In this document: piece after piece, positions 23,333-34,211 of the stretch
Numbering within the stretch: the first letter of the stretch is position 1
Layout: each line of letters opens with the position of its first letter
NCBI RefSeq assembly: GCF_018873765.1
Contig: NW_025317446.1
Location: 1-64,000 of the forward strand
Length of the DNA stretch: 64,000 nt
Direction of reading: 5' to 3'
Source: Telopea speciosissima
Taxonomy: Eukaryota; Streptophyta; Magnoliopsida; Proteales; Proteaceae
Notes under the pieces: model-generated
Seen by the model: the letters and a program-made list of their open reading frames with translations, nothing else
What the model was told of the DNA's origin: nothing
The model's database searches: none
Position numbers and translations under genes: made by a program

Positions 23333-23855
23333 TCCGTCGCAATCCATCCAAGAGATCCTTGTTCATTTTAAAAAAAAGCTCCATCTGAATATATGTAACA
23401 TTCGATATACCTTGGTGAGTGAGTGTAACAATTACTGGAAGGCCTAAGGGGTTGTTTCTTTAAAGGTTAATTTGTAAGAACCCGTATTGCACTCATAGCG
23501 GGCAATAACCCATATATGGCACAACTTAGCCCTACCAAAGTACCAAGTGGTTGTAATTCTTATTCATGATGAAAGCTCTCCTACAATACATGCATGGTTG
23601 CTAATATTCTAATTTATTTGGTATTAATTCCAATGGTAAGAAGTCACATATAGCAAGATAGATGGAAATGGGTGGGTTTAGTCCCAAATCGGGTGTGTGA
23701 GTATGGTGTGTGTTGTGTATATCCACCATTCCACAGTCCCAAAAGTCGGTTAACCTTTTGGGATTGGTGTGTGGTTTGTGTGATTACACTTTCATAAAAA
23801 AAAAAAAAAAGGGTTGATGGAAATGGAGGCTATAAAGGACCAGGAACACTAGATG

Positions 23856-24233
23856 CTAGAATGCTATTAGTATCAAGCTGATGCCATTCTTACTAGAATT
23901 CTCTCTATGACCTCTGAAAAAGACCAGCATTTCATCAAAATTTGGCTGGTTCTCTTTGATCACTGGGATTTCCTTGAAATCCTTTATCCATGCATCCCAG
24001 TGAGGGAAAGTATAGGGTTCGGCCAATTTCACCCCTACTATGTCTTCAATCACAGCCAACCAATGAGCAAGCCCTCCAAATGCCAAGTCAGCTAATCCAA
24101 TCTCATCTCCACCAAAAAATTTCTTTTCTCCAAGGCCATGTTCTTCGATGGTTTTAAGCATTTCCAAGCTCTCTTTCATAGCTTTCTCTTGTTCCTCCCC
24201 AACTGTCCGAAAAACTTTCCAAATAACTGAGCC
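23856..24233 (-). pseudogene. Tau glutathione transferase, exon 2 only (copy A)
   Basis: The exon starts after a TTATAG acceptor with GSVIWKVFR and reads through the C-terminal all-helical GST domain (KKFFGGDEIGLADLAFGGL, HWLAVIEDIVGVKL, DAWIKDFKEIPVIKENQP). A small deletion near the end shifts the frame compared with copy B, replacing the usual end by a short novel tail. Exon 1, with the thioredoxin-fold glutathione site, is missing: the intron runs into gypsy DNA at about 24467. Tau GSTs conjugate glutathione to herbicides and stress metabolites in the cytosol; this copy cannot make such an enzyme. Confidence 0.85.
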
Positions 24234-24384
24234 CTATAAGAAAAGCAACAGTTAGTTCATCTGTTCATGTCTTGAGGTGAAAAGTTTAGCCCAAATAGCA
24301 TTTGGTTGGCTTGATTCAACATTTCACCTTACATAACATAGATGGTAGAAAGAGAAAGATTAATTTCCCTCACCATATCATCTT

Positions 24385-24467
24385 CAATTTGGCTCTTCTC
24401 CAGCTGTGGCGGGAGCTAGAGGATCCAACCCAGCAAAAATAGGGGGTGGCCCCTGAATGGACCAAAC
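24385..24467. mobile_element. Truncated MITE in GST intron, copy A
   Basis: This is the same family as 22949-23147 (CAATTTGGCTCTTCTCCAG start), at the same intron position as the complete copy 34727-34869. The right arm is gone; gypsy sequence starts about 24468. Confidence 0.75.
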
Positions 24468-24485
24468 CGAGCTGAACAGAATACT

Positions 24486-24800
24486 TCATTGAAAAAATTT
24501 CTTCAAATTTTTCGAGTTCCAAGGCCTCGGTACCTTCTTGCCCCCCGGAGTCTGCAAGCGATACGTTCCTAGGCGAATTTGCTTGGAGACTATATATGGT
24601 CCTTCCTAATTGGGCACTAACTTTCCTTGCTTCATTGGCTGAGACGCGCTAAGTTTTCTGAGGAATAGGTCTCCTTATTGAAAGTATCGTTCCTTCACCC
24701 TTGAGTCGTAGTACCTCGCTGTCTTCTGTTGGTATGTTGTATTCCGCAGTAGAGCGTTTTCTCTTCTTGTAGGGATGGGTTTTCCAAAATTTTGATGTAC
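24486..24800 (-). pseudogene. Gypsy integrase C-terminal relic
   Basis: Minus frames give RYYDSRVKERYF, then PMKQGKLVPN, EGPYIVSKQIRLGTYRL, and WNSKNLKKFFQ followed by TGA. This is the usual end of a gypsy integrase. Zinc-binding and catalytic parts are absent, because the sequence joins directly to the RNase H region. Confidence 0.7.
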
Positions 24801-24926
24801 ACTGATCGGCTCAGATGTGGGAGGTCGGCCTTGGCCAACCTTGACAGGGAATCAGCCACAACATTCTCCTTTCTTGGTATTCGGGGTCATCTCAAAGTGC
24901 TCGAGCTCAGCTATCAATTTTTGTGC

Positions 24927-25532
24927 TCAACTCAGATAAGCTACCATCCTTTCATCTTTCGCCTCATACTCCCCGTTGATCTGGTTCACCTCAAGTTGGG
25001 AGTCTCTTCGTACCTTCAGTCGCCTGATTCCTATGACTTTGCTTACTCGGAGTCCGGCTAGAAGGGCTTCATACTCGGCCTCATTGTTGGAGGCGGGGAA
25101 CTTAAATCTCAAGGTGTATTGGATGTGAAATCCCTCGGGGCTAACTAAGATCAGCCCGGCTCCACCACCACCAGAGTTGCTTGAGCCATCTACATTCATG
25201 GTCCATGATTGCTCGACCTCGGCCCCTTCCGCTGCTCTCTCACCTCAGGCCTCGGAGTCAGGCATGGTGCACTCGACGATAAAGTCGGCCAAGGCTTGTG
25301 CTTTTATTGTGGTCCTCGGGCGATAGCTTATATCATATTCGCTCAGCTCTACCGCCCACGCAATCAACCGACCTGACACATCGGGCTTGTGCAGTACCTT
25401 CTTAAGGGGCTGATCGGTTAACATCATGATCAGATGAGCTTGAAAATAGGGCCTCAGCTTTCTCGCAGCCGTGACAAGGGTGAATGCTACTTTCTCAAAC
25501 TTGGAGTATCTTGTCTCGGCATCAACAAGCAC
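24927..25532 (-). pseudogene. Gypsy RT connection and RNase H relic
   Basis: The 25245-25532 frame (KVAFTLVTAARKLRPYFQAH, LSEYDISYRPRTTIKAQALA) is the RT-RNase H connection, and 24927-25199 (MNVDGSSNSGGGGAGLILVS, NNEAEYEALLAGL) is RNase H with D, E and D-region residues. The frames are separated by a short break. Confidence 0.85.
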
Positions 25533-25562
25533 ATGGCTAATGCAGTATATGGGCTTTTGTGC

Positions 25563-25964
25563 TCAACCCTCCTCTCTGATCAGTACCGCATTGACCGCTA
25601 TCGGAGTCACAGCTAGATTCACTTGGAGCTCTTCTTTGATCATGGCTTGCCGATCGAGGGCATAGTTCTTTCTTTTCTGTTGGATCCACTTTCGGCTCAG
25701 ATCCACATGGAATTTGTGCTCGGCTATGTGCCTTGGTATACCGAGCATGTCGGTGGTCGACCAAGCAAAGACGTCGGCATTCATCTTTAAGAAATTTTCG
25801 AGCCGATTTCTTTGTTCTTCGCTCAGCAGTGACCCGAGCTGTACCATCTTCATTGGGTCTTCGTCACTAAGGGAGAACGGGATGAGGTCTTCTATGGGCC
25901 TTCCATGCCTTTCGGTGAGCTCATCCCGCTGGTCTTCAGGGAGGTGCTCAATGCCCATAGCCAT
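25563..25964 (-). pseudogene. Gypsy reverse transcriptase N-terminal relic
   Basis: The frame covers the region before the RT core (NADVFAWSTTDMLGIPRHIA, QKRKNYALDRQAMIKEEL) and stops where the palm with its YxDD motif should begin. The next frame is already past the RT core, so the catalytic centre is deleted. Confidence 0.85.
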
Positions 25965-25967
25965 TCC

Positions 25968-26495
25968 TCAGATATTTCCTTTGTTTTGCTTAACAAAGGT
26001 GGCGTAGCACTCTCGAGCTCTCTTTTGATCATCTCGAATTTCTCCGATGCTATTCTCCGTGGGGAATTTCATCTTCAAGTGTATCGACGAGATGACAGCT
26101 TGGAGGGTGGTAAGCGATGGGCGACCAAGTATGGCGTTGAAGGCCACCACTGACCGTACCACCATGAACTTGACTTGGATCGTCGCTTGGTATGGAGCTT
26201 GCTTGAATGTGACCAGGAAGTCTATAGACCCCTTAATCGTGGCGGCGGCCCCCGAGAATCCATGGAGTGAGGTGCCTTCTGGTTTGAGTGCCTCATCCCC
26301 AAAACTGAATTGTCGATATGCGTCTAGCGACATAAGATCCACGGATGCTCCCGTATCGATCAATACCTGGTGAATGGGTCTCCTTGCTATTTCTACCTGC
26401 ACCACCAAAGCATCATCGTGAGGTAAACTTATACCTTCGAGGTCAGCCTCAGAGAAGGAGATCGTCGCCTCAGACTTCGGCCTTTTGCTCGGCAT
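25968..26495 (-). pseudogene. Gypsy aspartic protease relic
   Basis: The DTGAS active-site motif is near residue 48, with a flap-like AILGRPSL about 75 residues later. The 175-residue frame is open and lies between gag and RT on the minus strand, as expected for a gypsy polyprotein. Confidence 0.85.
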
Positions 26496-26857
26496 CTCTG
26501 CGACTCCGACGAACAGCGCATTCGCCTTGCTTTCTGAGTGGATTCTTGTCCGGGCCCTCCGAGGATGGTGTATATGAGAGCTCCTTTCTCATTGCTCGGC
26601 CCAGATCCGTCATCCTTCTTTTTGGATCGGACTTTGTCCTCATCGTGCTCGACCCTCCGACTCTCGGACCTCAGCTCGGACTTCCTTTGATCGCAGTCTT
26701 CAGATCATCGACTTCCACGTTCTTCTGGGCTCCCCTTGATGTACCGCTTTAAGTGCCCTGCTTTGATCAGCTCTTCGATTTCTCATTTCAGTTGGTAGCA
26801 CTCCTCGATGTGGCCTACGTCCTTATGGAATAGGCAGTACTTGTTAGGGTTTCGGGA

Positions 26858-27693
26858 TTACTCGGCTTGCATCGGTTGAGGTCGGTGTATGTATCCGTCG
26901 TCTTGAATTTGCATCAGAATTTCCTTCCACGACGTGTTTAAGGGAGTGTACTCGAGACTCTGAGCTCGGTCTGAGCTCTCGGCTCGACGGTCAGTCTTAG
27001 TCCGCTTTTTATCCCTTCGATCATCGATCGCTAACCTTTTCTTCTCTCCCTCATTTTTACTCTTCTTCAGGGCTTGGAGCACCTTCGCCATGTTTGCGAA
27101 CTCATTACATCTCTCAAGAGCTTGGCCATATTCTTAGTCAGCTTTCGGGCCAAGTCCTTGATGAGGTCCATGTTTGTAAGTCCGTTGTTCATCGCCGTGT
27201 GTACTGTGGCTTCATCCAGGTCCTTGATATCCAAGGATTCCTTGTTGAAGCGGGAAACAACTGCTCGAATCGACTCGTCCGGCCTTTGTTTCACGTTGAG
27301 GAGATTGACCGTCGTCTTTTTATGCTTCATGCTACTCTAAAAATGGGTGACGAAGGCCCGGCAGAGCTGAGCAAAGCTTGTGATGGAGTTCGGCGGCAAC
27401 CATGAGAACCACGAGGTCGCCGCGCCTTTAAGAGAAGAAGGAAAGGCATGATATGAGATGATTTCTGTTACCCCATACATAGTCATCATCGCATTGAAGT
27501 AGTTAATATGATCCGTCGGGTCTGTGGTTCCATCATACCGATCAAAAGGGGGCGGATTGAACCCGGCCGGTAGAGGTACAGTCATGATCTCGGGAGGATA
27601 AGGGTGTCTTCTGACCAGTGAGTAGTCATCTGGGGTCGCCTGTTTCTTCAATCCCTCCACCTGCTCTGCCAACTCTCGTAGCCTCCTTTCCAC
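26858..27693 (-). pseudogene. Gypsy gag relic
   Basis: Three overlapping frames (27337-27693, 27067-27330, 26858-27091) together give a retrotransposon gag: FDRYDGTTDPTDHINYF, SFAQLCRAFVTHF, RPDESIRAVVSRFNKE, and a lysine-rich tail. At least two frameshifts separate them. Confidence 0.85.
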
Positions 27694-28771
27694 CCCAGTT
27701 TTGGGTGCTCGGCCATTCAGCTCGTCAGCTTGGTGTAGGTTATCTCGTCTATTTGGCCGAGGTAGGCCGTTTTGCTCCTCAGCTCAGGATCGGCTCGCGC
27801 GGTCATCCCGTCGAGGTCTGCCATTGTGTTTGGCTCGGTCAGCCTCGCCCCTTCTTTGTCTTCTTTCCTCCTAGAAGTTGGTCTTGCGAGGGCTTCTCTG
27901 TTGCTCTTCTCGGAGAAGTGGGCTTTGGCGCCAAGGGCTAGGGCGAGATCTTTCTCCATTCCTCACTACATGTCTCTCGTTGGGCTCCTCCTGCTGTTCT
28001 TGACGTCCCCTCGGCTGCCCGTCCTCTCCAAGCCGTCCAAAAAATACTGATCTTCTAGCGATCGACGCTGCTGGTTCAATCTCTCGCCCTGCCCTTGGGC
28101 TCTGACGATGCTCCATCTCATCCCGTTGAGCACTCCTATTGGGAAGTAGAGGAGGAGTTTTTTGATGGGGCGGATGAGATGATGCTGCTCGGCTCAGCTA
28201 GGCCCGCCGCCTGCTGCCATTCTACTACATGTTTCCCTCGACGGGTATCGGTACCAAAGGGGGCGCGATCAGCTACTGGCCCAGCAACCCGCCCTGGGCC
28301 ATCCGACCCATGAGTGTACGCAGCATCTCGTTAGTGTGCTACAGTAGAAGTTGAAGGTCTATGACTTGTTGATTGTTCGCTGGAGCCTCAGGATCCGAGT
28401 TCTTCGGTAAGGGTGGCGGCGACAGTAGGTTCAACCCGTTCTGGTTTGGCTCGGCCTGGGTTCGCTCCACCGCTGTCGTGTCCAACACACTTCCTCCGTT
28501 CCCTCCGTTCACCAGAGGTGCCAGGTTGGCGACTACACCCGTGCTGCGCTGAGTTTGTCCTCCTCGTGGGGGTCTTCCAACCGCTCCTTGTCATGAAGTT
28601 TCGGGGGGGGTGGCGAGTGCCTTGCCTGTCGATCAGGCAACGGCTCATCCCCGCGGGAGGCAGAGCCATGCTACCCCGATCTTGTTTGCACAACCATTGT
28701 TCTTGCTCTTGCGATGGGTAGAAACGACACTGGCTTGCTGATGTCGTCCCCATAGACGATGTCAAATCTAT

Positions 28772-29769
28772 TGCGGATGAAAACCTCCGATGCTCGGTTC
28801 GCCCATGAATGAGTATGCAAAAACCGAGTGAGCGCAAGAGTGCCGGTGTGGCTCCGGCCAAGGATTCTCCAACGCTCAAGTCAGGTCTCCAATACAACAA
28901 CATAACTGCGTAGTGAAAGTAAGATGAGCGTTTGAGCTCCATACCTGAGTTTTTATAGAATGAGGTGAGACGGTTGGAGGAGTCCTCTGTTGGTAGGGCT
29001 CTTTCGTGCGGGGAGAAGTGAAGAGTTATTTTCGAGGTCGGACTCTCACTAAGGTAAGAGTCCTTATTGGAGTATAACTCCGTATCGTGGTGGGGATCGT
29101 AGCTCTATTCTTATCTCGTGATTGTCGGGGCATGCCGACGTGGCTCTGTGATCCCTTGTGGGCTGTTATTGTTGCTTTTGGGGAGGGCTCGACCTTGGAC
29201 AGTCGTGTCCTCGGTGCTTGGCCTCGGGCGATCAAGTTTTTGGCGCTTGGCTTCGTGCCCAGCACAATTGGTGTGGGAGCTACCTCCAGGAGTATGTGTG
29301 AGCCCAGTCGAACTCGGGTCGGCAGGGTGCTCGGCCTATGGTTGACCTGAGGGGGCTCGGCTCATGGCTTGGCGGTGTTCGGCCATAGTGCTCGGCCATA
29401 GTACTCGACTATAGTGCTCGGCCGTGTTGGTGATCAAGGTGATGGCCTTCTCCTTCGGAGGTTGGTTTGATGCCGCACCGTTTGGCTCGGCTTGGTCCTC
29501 AGACTGGACTGGGGCTTGACTAGGCATTCGTGCTTAGCGACGATTACCCTTTCGACCGTGCTTGGTGCGCTCGGCTTAGTGCTCGGCGACTGCGATGCTC
29601 GCCTCTGGTGCTCGATCGTATCTAGTGGGGTGATTACCCCCTGGTGTTTGGTTTGGAGTCCCTTGGCTCGGTTCGGTCCTCGAGTTCGGCTCTGTTCGGC
29701 ACTGCACCATTTGTGCTCGGCTCGGCCTTCGAGTTCAGCCTCAAACCGTCCATGTGTCACTTTTTGTCA
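28772..29769 (-). repeat. Probable 5' LTR of gypsy element
   Basis: This is the region between the primer-like site and the start of duplicated block B. It is rich in 'gctcggc' words and ends TG...CA on the minus strand if set at 29769 and 28772. With no second LTR to compare, the borders are inferred. Confidence 0.5.
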
Positions 29770-31282
29770 GATGGGGATTCTATGACTCATCACATGTCAA
29801 ATGTGTCCATCATTGGACGCGCTGGAAAGGATCTGGTTTTGGGATCAACCAACACTACAATGACTACTGGGAACCTACACTCTACGTCTCTACTTGTAAG
29901 TAATCAACCAATTGAACAAGCAGTTATCTTCAATATTTCTAGTGTGACCTAAAAAACATGTTAAGTTCTTTTACTATTCTTTTGTAATTACTAAAGTAGA
30001 TAAAGAATCAATTCTACAAAAAAAAAAAAAAAGATAAGAATCAAGTAACTATAGCTCATAACTATGCCACTACTATTAGGATTTCTAAGCTCTCTTTATG
30101 TAAATCAGACAGCATCTTTTAACGTAATTTCTAATCTTAATAAAGTTTTCTTTAGCATTGAAATAAAAAAAATATTTGATGGCTTCAAACAAAGAACAAA
30201 TCCAACTTAGAGAAGAAAAATGAAATTGTAGGTAAAGTCTTAAACGTTTTCTACAACTAATCCTCTTGATTATTTTGACTAAATAGCTGACCTTTTCAGA
30301 ATTTGGAACAATCCCTGCATAATGTTGGGTATATTCTATAACCCTAATATATGTTCTACTATAAGTCTACTTGAATAAGGAATAAGATCGATTGTGATGG
30401 ATCCCACTGGATAGAACTAGCCCATCTAACTTGAAACCCTAGTCTTTCCTATAAATACTAGCTAGAAGCAGCAATCTATATTATTCCAAACTTGATATGC
30501 AGAGTGTATTGCTTTAAGCAACCTTGTGCTTAAACCCTAAACCCTAACACATAATACTTCTGGCCTTTGGTACCAAGTGGGTCCATGCACATCCATTGCT
30601 CAATGCAACATAACAAAACTATGATTTCACTAAAAATACAATAGCCCAACCAATTTTATTGGTAATCGAATGGTGCTTGCATTTTATGGACATTCTATGC
30701 AATCAAGTGCCAAAATAAAATTTAAAAAATCCAAAGAAAAATGAAGGGAAAATATTAGTAAATGTGAAATCATCTAAAGCATTTCCTAAACATATAATGG
30801 TCGGAATTGTTCCATCACCCTTCTAGGTGGACCATCCATTGATTATACAGTGTAGTCCAAGGAACTTTCCCCTGAAAATTATACAATCAAATGAATAATG
30901 TAATAATGGATTTTTCATAAAATGAAAAAAAAAAAAAATAATGCAAATTTGAAAATTTCTAATTATTGCATGATGCTGAACTTGATAAAACCATCATCAC
31001 ATCATTGCTATCAATAAATGGAAAAATTTCCTACGATGCAAATGTTCTTTCCCCCTTCTCACATGTTTTTTTTTCTTTTTATTTCATCTCATAACTCACT
31101 ATGTGAGCTGCATGTGAATGATACCATTGTCCATGTCACCATTGGTGTGGCGTTGGAGACTTTCTCCACATTGGCATCATGGGGAACCCCTCACCATAAA
31201 TAAAATGGAGAGTTGAAATCACCATTTCAAAAATTTATTATATCGGCTGATTCAGTTTAGAATTGATCAAGCCCGAATACGG

Positions 31283-32127
31283 CCCACAGCTTTAGGGTGG
31301 AAGAAATGGCTAGCTAATAGTTTTCACTAGAAAAACAACGTTTTTCTTCGTGGCCGTCGCCGTCACTACCGTTATTAATGGTGTTGTGGTGATTGTTTCC
31401 GGTGGCGCTTGTTCTGGCGGCATTGTTTTGGGGGCTTGGGAAGTGAAGGAAGAGAGGGCTTCTTTTTCTTTTTCTTGGGGGAGTACAATGTGCGTTTAAG
31501 AAATGATTTAGACAAGATTTTTTTAATGTTTTAGTGTGAGGGGTATTTCGATCAAAATAATTTTAATGGTTAACACCGTTTAAAATTGGGTAATCATTGA
31601 TATTATGGTAGTTAATGGGTGTGCCTTAAAATATAGGCAAACGTGAGGGGGTGGCGCTGATAATTTCCCTTAAAAAAATCCAAAATAAAAACCGTCTGCA
31701 ACAAATCTTTGGGTCTCTCAAGAACCGTCGCACCCCTAATCGAATGGCTGAGATCCTTCCCACCAGAAAACTTCTCATCCTCGCTGCTGGCTTCTGATAC
31801 TCCATCTTCACCGATCATTTCGATACTCGGTTTCTTCTCCTCAACAATGATAGTCCTCTTCCTCGCATTTGTCTTAGAACCCAAAGCCAATGGTGGGTGG
31901 TGGTGGTGGGTATGTAAAAGAAGATGATGATTTGGGGAAGATGAGGGCATTTTGGGGTTTTTAGGAACAAATATTTATGGGTAAAATAGTCTTTTCAAAT
32001 TAGGTTAGGGTAATACATAAATGAGGGCAGTTAGGTCTTTTCATTTATAAAAATAAAATAAAAGGTAAAATGGTCATTTTCAATTAGTTTAAGGCAACAA
32101 ATAAGTGAAAGTAATTAAGTCTTTTCA
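31283..32127. other. 845 bp segment present only in copy B
   Basis: Copy A reads straight across this point ('cccgaatccagccaattcta'). The segment has no terminal inverted repeats that I can see. It holds a GC-richer stretch with a 112-residue minus frame of no known family (31612-31950) and two tandem ~63 bp units at about 31981-32043 and 32066-32128. It could be an insertion in B or a deletion in A. Confidence 0.6.
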
Positions 32128-32570
32128 TTCTAGGGTTTTGATCACCGGATTGTTGAGTTTTCTGATCTAAGGACCGATTCTAGATTTTTTGGACTGAATT
32201 TGTCTGATCTGAATCGGTAGGGAGTTGGGACCGATTCGACCCCCAATTCCAATTTAATAACCTTGGCTGGAATGCTAGATTAATAGGTCTGACCTTTTTC
32301 AACAAGTTCTCTTTTTTTTGGTGAATAGAAGAAACTTCATTAAAATTACTGGAAAAGGAAATTAGCCACATCATCTATAATACAGTCATTCAATTTCTTA
32401 CTCCTTAACTTGAAGGGCTAAATTGTGGGCTATGCTAATTACTGATCTGTCCATTTTCTTGATACATACAAAGTTCATATACTTAAAAGATGAGTGCCAA
32501 TCAAAGAGAGTGGCAAAGAGCTCCCACTGCCAGGGATAATCCACCGTTTTCGTCAGCCATTGCACCATTT

Positions 32571-32718
32571 GAATAATTATCACCTCCAATTCCTCTGATA
32601 GGGGGAGTGGACTCCACTTAGGACAGTGTTTTCGGGCAGGGGTAGAGTGGTCATTTCTATTCCATGTGAGGAATTGGAGGAATTGAAGGGGACAACAAAT
32701 TGGAGGGGATAACGATTC
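32571..32718. mobile_element. Small palindromic MITE, only in copy B
   Basis: Termini GAATAATTATCACCTCCAAT and the inverse of GAATCGTTATCCCCTCCAAT pair over about 21 bp. Copy A lacks it at the same position ('gcatcatttctgtagaatc'). The target duplication is unclear (possibly TT or TTT). Confidence 0.7.
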
Positions 32719-33022
32719 TTGTGTAGAATCGATCTAAATTTCTAACTTTTTGAATCCCAATGACGTAGCCCTGATGCACCTTGTTGGATTCCTCTTGCTT
32801 CAGCTTCTTGGATTGTTCCTGTAATTCCATAATTCATAGTTGCTAAGGAGAATTGATTGTTTAGAAATAACAATAGTTGTCGACCTGGCTTCTTTTGTAG
32901 ATGGGTTGGCAGTTACCATAAGTGATAATAATGATGGGGGTGTTTAGCAGTTGGGAGGTTCAAATAAAAATTGGGAACAGGGGAAGGAAGGGCTTGCAAT
33001 TGCAATTCAGATCCTCTGTGGT

Positions 33023-33174
33023 GCACTGCCTGTAGCGGTCTGAGAGACGCACAAACAGGGCGCAAGGCAATGACCACCTTACCCCTATCCGAGTGCCTTG
33101 CCCGAGCAGAGGTAAGGCGTTCATTGCGTTGCGTGTTGTTTGTGAGCTGGTCAGGCCACTACGGGCAACGCGGC
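33023..33174. repeat. GC-rich long hairpin, copy B
   Basis: Counterpart of 22690-22838. The arms pair ('actgcctgtagcgg' with 'ccactacgggcaacgc') but with more mismatches than in copy A. Confidence 0.65.
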
Positions 33175-33281
33175 TTAGACGATCACGATCCCTTGCAATT
33201 GGGGCTTGGGGGAATCAGTTGGGTAGGGAGTTAGCTGAAGGTCACGTTCCCATTTAGCAATTTGGAAAAGGTAATCAGGAT

Positions 33282-33479
33282 CAATTTGGCTCTCCTCCAA
33301 TCGTGGCGGGAGCTGGAGGGTCTAGCCCAGCAAAAAAAGGGTGGTTTTGGTCATTTCACAGGTGAGACCCAAGTGGGCCCCTATGAAATGACCATACACC
33401 CCCCTGTTTTTGAGTGTTTGTGCTGGGTTGGACTTTCCAGCTCCCACCAAGCCGCCAAGGCTGGAGGAGAGCCAGATCC
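33282..33479. mobile_element. MITE with 9 bp TSD, copy B
   Basis: Orthologue of the copy A insertion: same ends (CAATTTGGCTCTCCTCC and inverse) and same target duplication AATCAGGAT at 33273-33281 and 33480-33488. The insertion therefore predates the block duplication. Confidence 0.88.
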
Positions 33480-33559
33480 AATCAGGATACGTGATTTCTC
33501 CGGCTTTGAGAAAGTTGGGATGAAAAAGAGGAGTCCAAAAATCCAAGTCTAGGAAAACT

Positions 33560-33694
33560 TACAATGAAACGAATAAGAGCTTGGGAATCCAAGAAGACAC
33601 ACACTCTTCGAATTCCAACCGCCTTGGCCCTACTCAGCCCAAGTTTTAAGGCCAAGGCCTCACCAACAAGCACAGATGAAGAAAAAAGATGATC
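33560..33694 (-). pseudogene. L1 LINE RNase H-like relic, copy B
   Basis: Minus frame VGEALALKLGLSRAKAVGIR followed by RVCVFLDSQALIRF, the RVT_3-type core of plant L1 elements. Counterpart of 23215-23332. Confidence 0.65.
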
Positions 33695-34211
33695 CGTCGC
33701 TTTGTTCGTTAGAAGAAAAAGCTACATCTGAATATATATATAGCATTCGATATACCTTGGTGAGTGAGTGTAACAATTACTGGAAGGCCTAAGGGGTTGT
33801 TTCTTTAAAGGTTGATTTGTAAGAACCCATATTGCACTCATAGCGGGCAATAACCCATATATGGCACAACTTAGCCCTACCAAAGTACCAAGTGTTTGTA
33901 ATTCTTATTCATGATGAAAGCTCTCCTACAATACATGCATGGTTGCTAATATTCTAATTTATTTGGTATTAATTCCAACGGTAAGAAATCACATATAGCA
34001 AGATAGATGGAAATGGGTGGGTTTAGTCTCAAATCGGGTGTGTGAGTATGGTGTGTGTTGTGTATATCAACCATTCCACGGTCCCAAAAGTCGTTTAACC
34101 TTTTGGGATTGGTGTGTGGTTTGTGTGATTAAACTTTCATAAAAAAAAAGGATAGATGGAAATGAAGGCTATAAAGGACCAGGAACACTAGATGCTAGAA
34201 TGCTATTAGTA

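Larger units (their letters stand above)
14003..24467. repeat. Segmental duplication, copy A (interrupted)
   Basis: It aligns with 29786-34812, starting from 'catgtcaaatgtgtccaacg' and running through shared MITEs, an L1 RNase H relic and GST exon 2. Differences are a 6.5 kb copia element present only here (14728-21226), and two sequences present only in copy B (about 31283-32127 and 32571-32718). Homology stops at about 24467, inside a palindromic MITE in the GST intron, where gypsy sequence begins. Confidence 0.85.
24468..29769 (-). mobile_element. Gypsy LTR retrotransposon, decayed and 3'-truncated
   Basis: Minus-strand order is 5' LTR, primer site, gag, protease, RT piece, RNase H, integrase C-terminus. 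The primer region at about 28743-28765 looks like a mutated form of the TGGCGCCGTCTGTGGG primer seen in Tat-type gypsy elements. Gag pieces are 26858-27693, protease with DTGAS 25968-26495, RT start 25563-25964, RNase H 24927-25532, integrase C-terminus with GPYIVSKQIRLGTYRL ending at TGA 24486-24488. The RT catalytic core and most of the integrase are deleted, and no 3' LTR remains. The left junction with GST intron is not an LTR end. Confidence 0.85.

Noticed and set aside
31612-31950. 112-residue minus frame as a gene
   Set aside because: Only present in copy B, low complexity His/Pro-rich start, no family recognised. Kept only as part of the presence/absence segment.
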